Below, piece by piece: positions 45,141-52,831 of a stretch of DNA of 64,000 nt. The position numbers and the translations under genes are program-made. The notes below the pieces were generated by a model. That model had not been told where the DNA came from and did not search any database. It saw only the letters and a list, made by a program, of their open reading frames with translations. Location: assembly GCF_041690465.1 (NCBI RefSeq), contig NZ_JAWLHG010000014.1, positions 1 to 64,000 of the forward strand, written 5' to 3'. This stretch comes from Falsiroseomonas sp041690465 (GTDB taxonomy: Bacteria > Pseudomonadota > Alphaproteobacteria > Acetobacterales > Acetobacteraceae). Numbering within the stretch: position 1 is the stretch's first letter; every line of letters begins with the position of its first letter.

Positions 45141-46652
45141 TCACGCCGGCGCCGGCAGCGCGATCGTCCGCCGCACCCCGCCGGCCAGATCCTCCAGCAC
45201 CCGCGTTGCGGCCAGCCGGCCGGACATCGCCGCCATCGGGATGCCCGGCCCGGGATGGACAGAGCCGCCGGCGCAGTAGAGGCCGGGCAGCCGCGTGACG
45301 CCGCCGGCGCGCGCGAAGGTTCCGGTGGCGCCATGGCTCGCACGGCCATAGAGCGCGCCGCCGGATGCCGGGAACAGCGCGTCGAAGCCGGTCGGCGTGG
45401 TCGGTTCGGTGGCGTCCTCCGGCAGGCCGAGCTCCAGGCCGCAGGCGCGCAGCAGCGCCAGCGTGCGCTGCGCAAGGTCGGGCAGGTCGGGGACGAAGTC
45501 GCGCCGGTCGCCGTCGGGGGGCGCGTTGATCAGCAGCAGCAGCCGCTCCGCCGTGCCCTCTGCCACTTCGCCGCTACCGCGATCCTGGGCGCAGACATAG
45601 ACGGTCGGCGCGGCGCAGATGGCGCGCCGGCGAAAGATGGCGTCGAACTCCTCCGCGTAGTCCTCGGCAAAGAAGACGTTGTGATGCGTCAGCGGGAAGC
45701 CGCGCGTCTGCACACTTGCGCACCAGGTGATGGCGGAGAGCGAGCGCGCCGCATCCGGCGTGTCCGGCACCGCGCTGCGCACCGCCGCGCCGAGCATCTC
45801 GCGCGCCAAGGCCGCGGCGTCGCCGTTGAACACTACGGCATCTGCCGCGATCCGCTCGCCATCCGCGAGGCGCACGCCGCAGGCACGGCCATTCTCCACC
45901 AGCACCTCGGCGACATGCGCGCCGAAGCGGAAGCCAGCACCCTGGCGTTCCGCCAGTGCCTGCAGCGCCTGCGCCACGCGCAGCATCCCGCCCTTCACCA
46001 GCCACACGCCGTCCTGTTCGACATGCGCCACCAGCATCAGGGTCGCGGGCGCGAGGAAGGGCGAGCAGCCGCAATAGGTGGCGTAGCGCCCGAACAGCTG
46101 GCGCAGCCGTGGGTCGCGGAAGTGGCTGCCCAAGGCACCCCACATCGTCCGCCACGGCGTGGTGCGCCACAACGCATCCAGCCGCCCCCAGCCGACGCGC
46201 CGCACCAGCGCGAGCGGCGAGGGGCGCTCGGCGGCGATGAAGGGGCCGACCAGCGTGCGGTGGATATCCGCGCTGCGGACGCAGAAATCACGGTAGCCGC
46301 GCGCTGCCTCGGGGCCCGCGAACGCGCCGATCGCCTCGGCGGAACGCGCCATGTCGGCGAACAGGTCGAGCCGCCCGCCGGCGCGCCAGGCATGCCGGGC
46401 CAGGATGTCGGCGGGCACCAGCTGAACCGCGTCCTCGATGCGCTCGCCCGCATCGGCGAACAGCCCCTCGAAGATCCAGCGCATGGTGAACACGGTCGGC
46501 CCGGCATCGATGCCGCGCAGCTGGCGCATCTTGCCACCGGCCTGTGCGGCGCGCTCCAGCACCGTGACCTCCGCGCCGCAGCGGGCAAGGTCGGCGGCCG
46601 CAGCCAGCCCGCCCATGCCGGCGCCCACCACCACCACGCGGTCGCGGCGCAT
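45141..46652 (-). CDS. crtD: CrtD-like carotenoid desaturase, copy 1
   Basis: CrtD-type enzymes introduce the 3,4-double bond into 1-hydroxy or 1-methoxy acyclic carotenoids. The 503-residue flavoprotein begins MRRDRVVVVGAGMGGLAAAA and ends with GGSVHPGPGIPMAAMSGRLA. It is closely similar along its length to copy 2 at 51071 (compare APATLMLVAHVEQDGVWLVK with APATLMLVAHVELQGLWAVE). It differs by extra Cys residues (YCGCSPF) and a longer middle region. It is not next to crtC, so which copy does the classical step is open. It follows a membrane protein gene by 8 bp. Confidence 0.85.
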   Translation of the reverse strand: MRRDRVVVVGAGMGGLAAAADLARCGAEVTVLERAAQAGGKMRQLRGIDAGPTVFTMRWIFEGLFADAGERIEDAVQLVPADILARHAWRAGGRLDLFADMARSAEAIGAFAGPEAARGYRDFCVRSADIHRTLVGPFIAAERPSPLALVRRVGWGRLDALWRTTPWRTMWGALGSHFRDPRLRQLFGRYATYCGCSPFLAPATLMLVAHVEQDGVWLVKGGMLRVAQALQALAERQGAGFRFGAHVAEVLVENGRACGVRLADGERIAADAVVFNGDAAALAREMLGAAVRSAVPDTPDAARSLSAITWCASVQTRGFPLTHHNVFFAEDYAEEFDAIFRRRAICAAPTVYVCAQDRGSGEVAEGTAERLLLLINAPPDGDRRDFVPDLPDLAQRTLALLRACGLELGLPEDATEPTTPTGFDALFPASGGALYGRASHGATGTFARAGGVTRLPGLYCAGGSVHPGPGIPMAAMSGRLAATRVLEDLAGGVRRTIALPAPA

Positions 46653-46660
46653 GCCTGCGC

Positions 46661-47404
46661 TCAGGCCGCCTGCGCGACGGTGCCGCGCCGCTGCCGTGCC
46701 GCGCGCTCGATCGCCAGCCGATGCCAGATGATGATGACGAGGCCCACGGTCAGCGGGATCGCCCACATCACGGGGTTCAGCGCCAGCTCCGGGAACACGC
46801 GCACCGAACCGAAGGCCATGAAGGCCGTGTAGACCGAGATGCCGGCGCCGACGAGCGCCTTCACATGCTCCTTCAGCCAGTCCTCGCGCGTCGGCTTGTC
46901 CTTCGCCAGGAAGTGCAGGTTGGTCAGCCCCGTCGCGACGCCGACCACCGCCAGCCCGATCAGCAGCTTCTCGCCCATCATCCAGCCCTGCGCGGCGCAG
47001 TTGATCGCGGTGCCGATGGTGATCCACTGCCACGCATACATCGCCCGGGTACGGTTCAGCTCCTGCCGGCCGCGGTGGCGCACCAGCAGCCAGCCGTACC
47101 AGGTGAGATTGATGGTCAAGGTCGCCGCGCAGAGCATCAGGTGACCGAAGAAGCCGCGCACGAAGACCTCGTCGAAACGGCCGACGAGCTGCGGATGCGT
47201 GCCCATCGGGTCGTAGAGCGACAGCAGGCTGAGCGCGAGGGCGAAGCTGCCGGTGCAGAGCAGCGCGACGGTGAAGACCTGGCCCCATTTGCGGTGGTTG
47301 ACGCCGCCCTTGCGGCCGATCACCGGCACCCAGAAAGCGAGCGCGCCGGTTGCGCCCGTGATGATGTGGGCGACGACCAGGGTATGGAAAACCAGCAGCT
47401 CCAT
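46661..47404 (-). CDS. Seven-helix membrane protein, DUF2306-like
   Basis: From the ATG at 47404 the 247-residue product has about seven hydrophobic segments and His residues in VVAHIITGATGALAFWVPVI and GGVNHRKWGQVFTVALLCTG, a pattern I associate with DUF2306-type proteins. A longer frame from 47497 runs through the PpsR-like site and is less likely. It is co-directional with crtD-1 (8 bp gap) and divergent from the P450. The function is unknown; a redox or transport role beside carotenoid enzymes is inference. Confidence 0.7.
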   Translation of the reverse strand: MELLVFHTLVVAHIITGATGALAFWVPVIGRKGGVNHRKWGQVFTVALLCTGSFALALSLLSLYDPMGTHPQLVGRFDEVFVRGFFGHLMLCAATLTINLTWYGWLLVRHRGRQELNRTRAMYAWQWITIGTAINCAAQGWMMGEKLLIGLAVVGVATGLTNLHFLAKDKPTREDWLKEHVKALVGAGISVYTAFMAFGSVRVFPELALNPVMWAIPLTVGLVIIIWHRLAIERAARQRRGTVAQAA

Positions 47405-47427
47405 CGCTGAATCCCTGTGGGCAGTAG

Positions 47428-47445
47428 TGACAATGCCACTTGACA
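47428..47445. promoter_or_regulatory. Near-match PpsR site between the membrane-protein gene and the P450
   Basis: TGACAATGCCACTTGACA differs from TGTCA-N8-TGACA at one position and contains TTGACA at 47440-47445. It lies 23 bp before the minus-strand ATG and 72 bp before the P450 ATG, so it could control both. Confidence 0.5.
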
Positions 47446-47517
47446 CAGCGGGGTGTAAAGTCGCCGAATCCACTGCAATGTAAGGCCCGCGCGACATGGC
47501 GGGGCCGTGAGGACGGC

Positions 47518-48939
47518 ATGACCGACGCGCCGATGATCGAGGACGCCCCGGCCCGCAGTGCCGGAGCCGCCGGCTGGGCTCCTTTCGTGCCGCCCTTCAC
47601 GCCGCCCTGGCCCGCCCTGCCTTCGCTGGTGCGTGCGATGCTGCGTGGCGACGGCGACCTGCTCTCGCTGCTGCCGATCGAAGCCTATCACATGAAGATC
47701 GGCCCGCTCGGCTATTCGCGCCGCTCGATTGTGGTGGTGAACGAGCCGGCGATGGTGCGCCACGTGCTGTCGGACCCCGAGGGCATCTTCCCGAAATCCG
47801 ACCTCATGGTGCATGCGCTGGAGCCGCTGATCGGGGACAGCATCTTCGTCTCCTCCGGCGCCACCTGGAAGCGCCAGCGGGAGATGATCGACCCCGCGCT
47901 CTCCATGATGCGGGTGAACCGCGCCTTCCCCGCGATGCAGGCCGGCGTCGCGCAGGCCGAAGCCGAATACGACCGGCGCGCTGGCGCCGGCGAAGTCTTC
48001 TCGCTCGACCTGGCGATGAGCCATCTCACCGCGGACATCATCTGCCGCACCGTCTTCACCACCACGCTGCAGACCAAGACCGCGCATGACGTCTTCGACG
48101 CCTTCACCGAATTCGAGCGCAGCGTCGCGCAGGTGGAGATCCGCCGGCTGATCTGGGACAAGGCCTGGACCCGCGCGCCGCAGAAGGCGCCTGTGCTGGA
48201 GGCCTGCCGCATCATCCGCCGGCATCTCGGCGAGCTGCTGGACACGCACCTGGCCGCCGGCGCCAGCTTCGACGATATCGCGCAGCAGGTGATCGATGCC
48301 CGCGACGATCTCGGCGGCAAGGCCTTCACGCGGGAGGAGCTGATCGACCAGCTTGGCGTGCTGTTCCTGGCCGGCCACGAGACCTCCGCCAGCGCGCTGA
48401 CCTGGGCCTTCGCGATCCTGGCGACCCAGCCCGCGCTCGTCGCGCGGCTGCGCGCGGAGGTGGAGGAGGTCACCGGCGGCGGCCCGATCGAGTTCCACCA
48501 CATCAAGCGCCTGACACTCACGCGCAACATCTTCCGCGAGACGCTGCGCCTCTACCCGCCCATCACCTTCCTGCCGCGCATCGCGAACGAGGCCACGTCG
48601 CTCGACGGCTACCGTCTCAAGAAGGGCGCGCTGGTGATGGTCGCGCCCTGGGTGCTGCATCGGCACCGGCTCTACTGGAAGGATCCCAACCGATTCGATC
48701 CCGACCGTTTCCTGCCGGAGCGCGAAGCGGAGATCACCTCCGGCGCCTACATCCCCTTCGGCATCGGCCCGCGCATCTGCGCCGGCGCCGCCTTCGCCAC
48801 CATCGAGGCGACGCTGCTGATCGCCCGCCTGTTCCGGCGCTACGACTGGCATCTCGCCGCGCCCGAGCGCATCCGCCCCGCGGCGCGGCTTACGACGCGC
48901 CCCGTCGAACAGGTCGCTTGCACGCTGACCCTGGCCTGA
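47518..48939 (+). CDS. Cytochrome P450 in the carotenoid cluster
   Basis: The 473-residue protein has all P450 hallmarks: I-helix AGHETSAS (285-292), ExxR ETLR (341-344), and heme loop FGIGPRICAG with Cys421. It has no signal or fused reductase domain, so separate redox partners are needed. I recognise the family but not the subfamily. Setting among crtI, crtD, crtC and a PpsR-like site suggests a carotenoid oxygenase (hydroxylation, ketone or end-methyl oxidation), which is inference. The ATG at 47518 is preceded by GAGG; an upstream in-frame TTG at 47440 overlaps the operator and is rejected. The ATP-grasp gene starts 7 bp downstream. Confidence 0.9.
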   Translation: MTDAPMIEDAPARSAGAAGWAPFVPPFTPPWPALPSLVRAMLRGDGDLLSLLPIEAYHMKIGPLGYSRRSIVVVNEPAMVRHVLSDPEGIFPKSDLMVHALEPLIGDSIFVSSGATWKRQREMIDPALSMMRVNRAFPAMQAGVAQAEAEYDRRAGAGEVFSLDLAMSHLTADIICRTVFTTTLQTKTAHDVFDAFTEFERSVAQVEIRRLIWDKAWTRAPQKAPVLEACRIIRRHLGELLDTHLAAGASFDDIAQQVIDARDDLGGKAFTREELIDQLGVLFLAGHETSASALTWAFAILATQPALVARLRAEVEEVTGGGPIEFHHIKRLTLTRNIFRETLRLYPPITFLPRIANEATSLDGYRLKKGALVMVAPWVLHRHRLYWKDPNRFDPDRFLPEREAEITSGAYIPFGIGPRICAGAAFATIEATLLIARLFRRYDWHLAAPERIRPAARLTTRPVEQVACTLTLA

Positions 48940-48946
48940 GGCGCCG

Positions 48947-50155
48947 ATGACGCGCACCGTCCTGATCACGCTTGGGCGGCTGCCCAAGGCACTCGACATC
49001 TGCCGCAGCTTCGCACGCGCCGGTTGGCGCGTGGTGGTGGCGGAGCCCCATGCCCGGCATCTCTGCGGCGCCTCCAGCGCGGTCGCGCGCAGCATCCAGG
49101 TGCCGCCGCCCGCCGCCGGCAAGCGCGCCTATCTCGAAGCGCTTGCCGATGCGGCGCGGCAGGAAGGCGCGGAACTCGTCGTCCCGGTGTCGGAGGAGGC
49201 GATGCATGTCGCCTTCCTGCCGCCGTTGCTTCCAGGCGTGCGGGTGCTGACGATGGACCCGCAGCTCGTGCTCGCGCTGCATCACAAGGGCGGCTTCGTC
49301 GCGCTGTGCCGGCGCATCGGCGTCGGCGTGCCGGAAACCCACCCGCTCGGCAGCGCAGAGGCGGCGGCGCTCGGCGCAGCGGGGCGCGTGGTGGTGAAGC
49401 CGGTGCATTCCTGCTCCGGCCGCGGCGTGCGCGTGCTGGCGGAAAGGGAGGCGCTGCCGGCGGCCGACCCCGCGGCACCCGCCATCGTGCAGCGCTTCGT
49501 CCCTGGCGAGGAGTTCAGCAGCTGCACGCTCGCCCATGCCGGTCAGGTGCTCGGCACCGTCGTCTATCGCGGCGTGCAATTCGCCGGCTCGGTCGCGGTC
49601 TGCTTCGAGCGGGTGACGCATCCGGCGGTCGAGGATTGGATCACCCGCGCCGTGGCCGCGCTCGGCTGGTCGGGCTTCATCTCCTTCGACCTGCGGGTGG
49701 ACGCCTTCGGCGGCGTGTTCGGCATCGAGTGCAACCCGCGCACCACCAGCGGCCTGCATTTCTTCGAACCCGCGGATCTGGCGCCGGCGATCGCCGAGCC
49801 TGCGCGCGCGCCACCGCTGCGCTTCCGTCCGCAGACGCGGCTGCAGCAGTTCTGGTCCTGCCTGACCGAGACGCAGCTCTCGCTGCTCCGCCGCGACCCT
49901 GCCTTGGGCCGCAACCTGCGCAACCTTCTCACCACGCGGGACGTGTGCTGGCGCGCACGCGATCCCTTGCCGCTGCTGACCATGCCCTGGACCGCCTGGC
50001 CGATCCTGCGCGAAGCCGCCCGCAAGCGCGTGCCCTTCGGCGAGGTGGCGACACTCGATATCGGATGGTTCGAGGGCGAAGCGCCGCCCGTCCCGGTCAC
50101 CGCAGCGGACGTGGAACCCGGAACGGCAACATCGCGTACATCAGCGGCGATCTGA
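48947..50155 (+). CDS. ATP-grasp enzyme paired with the P450
   Basis: The 402-residue product has an ATP-grasp fold: N-terminal pre-grasp Rossmann part (VLITLGRLPKALDICRSFAR), ATP-binding Lys in VVVKPVHSCSGRGVRVL (Lys151), hinge QRFVPGEEFS, and metal-binding FDLRV (247-251) and IECNPRTTSGLHFF (Glu261, Asn263). Such enzymes make an acyl phosphate and join a carboxylate to an amine, thiol or similar. The last 100 residues match nothing I know. It lies 7 bp after the P450 and its 3' end overlaps the convergent crtC by 59 bp. The substrate is unknown; an acidic product of the P450 is one inference. Confidence 0.85.
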   Translation: MTRTVLITLGRLPKALDICRSFARAGWRVVVAEPHARHLCGASSAVARSIQVPPPAAGKRAYLEALADAARQEGAELVVPVSEEAMHVAFLPPLLPGVRVLTMDPQLVLALHHKGGFVALCRRIGVGVPETHPLGSAEAAALGAAGRVVVKPVHSCSGRGVRVLAEREALPAADPAAPAIVQRFVPGEEFSSCTLAHAGQVLGTVVYRGVQFAGSVAVCFERVTHPAVEDWITRAVAALGWSGFISFDLRVDAFGGVFGIECNPRTTSGLHFFEPADLAPAIAEPARAPPLRFRPQTRLQQFWSCLTETQLSLLRRDPALGRNLRNLLTTRDVCWRARDPLPLLTMPWTAWPILREAARKRVPFGEVATLDIGWFEGEAPPVPVTAADVEPGTATSRTSAAI

Positions 50156-51074
50156 ACCGGTCGAGCGACAGGCTCTCATGCACGGCCGGCGCGTCCTGGC
50201 CGAGCAGCCGCGTGTGGATCTCCGAGCGCGAGTAGAAGGGCGCGTCGGTCAGCGTGCGCACCACCCGCGCCGGGCCTTCCGCGCGGGTCGGGCGCTGCAG
50301 CCGCCACAGCGTGCGCGGCAACTCCACTTCGGGTGGCGGCGTGAAATCGGTCAGCGCGCCGTCGTCGGTCGCCTTCAGCGCCAGCGAGACGCGGCTGCCG
50401 TCGCGCCGTCGCGCATTGTAGAGGATGGCGGTCGCGTCGGGGAGCATCGCCCGGCACCAGTCCCACTGGCGAAAGTCCTGTTCCAGCGGCGCGGCGCCGG
50501 CATTGGTGTCGAAATAGGCCGCCCCCGACCAGCGCAGTGCCGGGCTTTCCAGCTCCACCTCCACGCGCGAGCGCGGCGCGATCGGCTGCCATTCGTGCCG
50601 CCCATGCGAATCGAGCGTCATGCGGCGAGTGGACAGCGCGGTCGGATGCAGCCGGACCACGCCGCGCAGGCGCGATGGGATCGGCGCCGTCATCTCCTCG
50701 ATGCGCACGGTCAGCGTGGTGCCGTCCCACTCCAGCCCGCTCGGCCCGATCGCCAGCGAATCGGCGTCGCGCCGCAGCGCGTGGCGGCGCCGGTCGGTCA
50801 TCGCCCAGCGTGAGGGCGCGCCGTAGAGCACCACGTTCATGCAGCAATGGTCGTGCGGATCGCCGCCGGTGCCGCCTTCGCCCAGGCGGGCCAGCGCATA
50901 CCAGGGCGAGAAGACCGTGCCGATGAAGGCGATGATGGTGATGCCGTGCTTCCCGTCATCCGAGAGCGCATCCAGGTACCACCAGCAATAGCCGCGGCGC
51001 GGCACCGCCTGGTCGAAGGCCCAGCTTCGCGTCGCCGCCGCTGCCGGGCGCTGTTCCGAAGTGGCGATGCTCAT
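50097..51074 (-). CDS. crtC: Carotenoid 1,2-hydratase (hydroxyneurosporene synthase)
   Basis: CrtC adds water across the terminal double bond of acyclic carotenoids. From the ATG at 51074 the 325-residue product has AVPRRGYCWWYLDALSDDGK, FIGTVFSPWYALAR and DFRQWDWCRAMLPDATAILY, typical of the family. The start overlaps the crtD-2 stop by four bases (ATGA), giving the classical crtDC pair. The 3' 59 bp overlap the ATP-grasp gene on the other strand. Confidence 0.92.
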   Translation of the reverse strand: MSIATSEQRPAAAATRSWAFDQAVPRRGYCWWYLDALSDDGKHGITIIAFIGTVFSPWYALARLGEGGTGGDPHDHCCMNVVLYGAPSRWAMTDRRRHALRRDADSLAIGPSGLEWDGTTLTVRIEEMTAPIPSRLRGVVRLHPTALSTRRMTLDSHGRHEWQPIAPRSRVEVELESPALRWSGAAYFDTNAGAAPLEQDFRQWDWCRAMLPDATAILYNARRRDGSRVSLALKATDDGALTDFTPPPEVELPRTLWRLQRPTRAEGPARVVRTLTDAPFYSRSEIHTRLLGQDAPAVHESLSLDRFRSPLMYAMLPFRVPRPLR

Positions 51075-52555
51075 CCGCGATCCTCGATCACCCTTGCTGC
51101 CGCCAGCCGCCCGGACATGGCGGCCATCGCCACCCCGGCACCCGGATGCGCGCTGCCGCCTGCCAGATAGAGGCCGGGCAGCCTGGTCCTTGCTCCTGGC
51201 CGGCTGAAGGCCGATTGCCAGCCATGCACCGCCGGCCCGTACAGCGCGCCGCCCGCGCCGGGGAAGAGCCGGTCGAACTCGGCAGGCGTGGTCACCACCT
51301 CCGCCGCCGGGTTGCGGTGCACGACGAAGCCGGCGCGGCGCAGCTGCTCGAAGGCCACCTTGCCGCAACGTGCGATCGCCTCCTCGGGCAGCGGGCGAAG
51401 GTCGGCGCGGGCCGGCGCGTTGACCATCGCCAGCAGCCGCTCCGGCCCGCCAGGCGGCGGCGCGCCGTCCATCCGATCATGCGCCCACAGCGTCACGGTC
51501 GGCGTGGTCGGCAGCCGGGCGCGATAGCCGATCTCGGCGTATTCGGCGGTCGGGTCGTCGGCATGCACCACGGTCTGCGCCGCCGGCGCGGTGCCCTCGG
51601 TCGCCGCGTGCAGCGCCCAGGTCACCGCGGAGAAGGAGCGGCGTTCGGGCGGCAGGCGCTCCACCGCGCCCGACGCCGCGCCGCCGAAGCGCCCGGCGGC
51701 CAGACCGGCGGCCTCGCCGTTCAGCACCACCGCGCCGGCGGCCAGCGTCTCCCCATCCGCCAGCCGCACGGCGGAAGCGCGGCCGCCAGAAACCAAGATC
51801 TCGCGCACCTCCGCGCCATAGCGGAAGCCGGCGCCGCGCGCGCGGGCCAGCGCCTCCAGCGCCTCGGCCAGGCGCAGCATCCCGCCCTCGACCGCCCAGA
51901 GCCCCTGCAATTCGACATGCGCCACCAGCATCAGCGTCGCCGGCGCCTGCAGCGGCGAGGAGCCGACATAGGTGGCCACGCGCGCAAACACCTGGCGCAG
52001 CCGCGGCTGCGGGAAATGCTCGCCGAGCGCGTCCCAGAGCGTCGCAAAGGGCGAGGCGCCGAGCAGCCCTCGCATCCCGGCCTGTGCCGCCAGCGTCAGC
52101 GCGCCGGGCCGCTGGGCGCGCAGGAAAGGGCCTTCCAGCGCGTCATGGATGCGCCTGGCGCGCTCACGGAAGGCACGATAGCCGCGGGCCGCCTCGGCGC
52201 CCGCGAACTGGCCGATCGCCTCCGCCGCCGCCGCCGCCGCCACCGGCAGGTCGAACCGCGCGCCGTCGGCCCAGGCATGCCGGCCGAGCAGCGCCTGCGG
52301 CCGCAGTTGCAGATGGTCGGCCAGGTCGGCCCCGGCGGCGGCGAAGATCTCCTCGAAGACCGGGCGCAGGGTGAGCAGCGCCGGCCCGGCGCCGACCGCC
52401 ACGCCATCCACCGTCACCTCGCGGATCTTGCCGCCGGGTCGGACCGCGCGTTCGAGCACCATCACCTCGCGGCCCCGCGCCGCGAGCAGCGCCGCCGCGA
52501 CGAGGCCGCCCATCCCGGCGCCGATCACCACCACTGGCTGGGTCCGCGCCGCCAT
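51071..52555 (-). CDS. crtD: Hydroxyneurosporene/methoxyneurosporene desaturase CrtD, copy 2
   Basis: This 494-residue flavoprotein starts MAARTQPVVVIGAGMGGLVA and ends in GGSAHPGAGVAMAAMSGRLA. It precedes crtC with an ATGA overlap, the arrangement of the classical crtDC operon, so it is the better candidate for the 3,4-desaturation step. I chose the ATG at 52555; a longer frame from 52603 would put a perfect PpsR operator inside the coding sequence. It is a clear paralogue of copy 1. Confidence 0.9.
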   Translation of the reverse strand: MAARTQPVVVIGAGMGGLVAAALLAARGREVMVLERAVRPGGKIREVTVDGVAVGAGPALLTLRPVFEEIFAAAGADLADHLQLRPQALLGRHAWADGARFDLPVAAAAAAEAIGQFAGAEAARGYRAFRERARRIHDALEGPFLRAQRPGALTLAAQAGMRGLLGASPFATLWDALGEHFPQPRLRQVFARVATYVGSSPLQAPATLMLVAHVELQGLWAVEGGMLRLAEALEALARARGAGFRYGAEVREILVSGGRASAVRLADGETLAAGAVVLNGEAAGLAAGRFGGAASGAVERLPPERRSFSAVTWALHAATEGTAPAAQTVVHADDPTAEYAEIGYRARLPTTPTVTLWAHDRMDGAPPPGGPERLLAMVNAPARADLRPLPEEAIARCGKVAFEQLRRAGFVVHRNPAAEVVTTPAEFDRLFPGAGGALYGPAVHGWQSAFSRPGARTRLPGLYLAGGSAHPGAGVAMAAMSGRLAAARVIEDRG

Positions 52556-52584
52556 GCGCGCATCGAAGGCGGGCGGGGCGCCCC

Positions 52585-52602
52585 TGTCAAGCAACCCTGA
52601 CA
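52585..52602. promoter_or_regulatory. PpsR operator between crtD-2 and ppsR2
   Basis: TGTCAAGCAACCCTGACA is a perfect TGTCA-N8-TGACA palindrome, 30 bp upstream of the crtD-2 start and 230 bp upstream of ppsR2. On the minus strand it holds a TTGACA. It should control crtDC and perhaps also autoregulate ppsR2-bphP-bphO. Confidence 0.75.
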
Positions 52603-52831
52603 CTGCCCCGGCGTATTCCGGCGCCTCACGGTATTTACCCTTTCCATACAGGGCGCTGGCCTTGTTTCGGACACGAAGTTACGGTCTTCTTCCAATCGGC
52701 GTCATCGGATATTGACGCCACCGCGCCATGCCTCCACATGGCCAGCAAGAAGACCGAACAATCTGCCCATCCGGTGGGGTCGCGGCGCTGCGCTCCTGCC
52801 CCGCTGGACGGGATGATCCGGGACGACCTGC

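Noticed and set aside
52556..52603. Longer crtD-2 start at 52603
   Set aside because: It would place a perfect PpsR operator inside the gene, and the extra residues precede the conserved flavin fold without homology.
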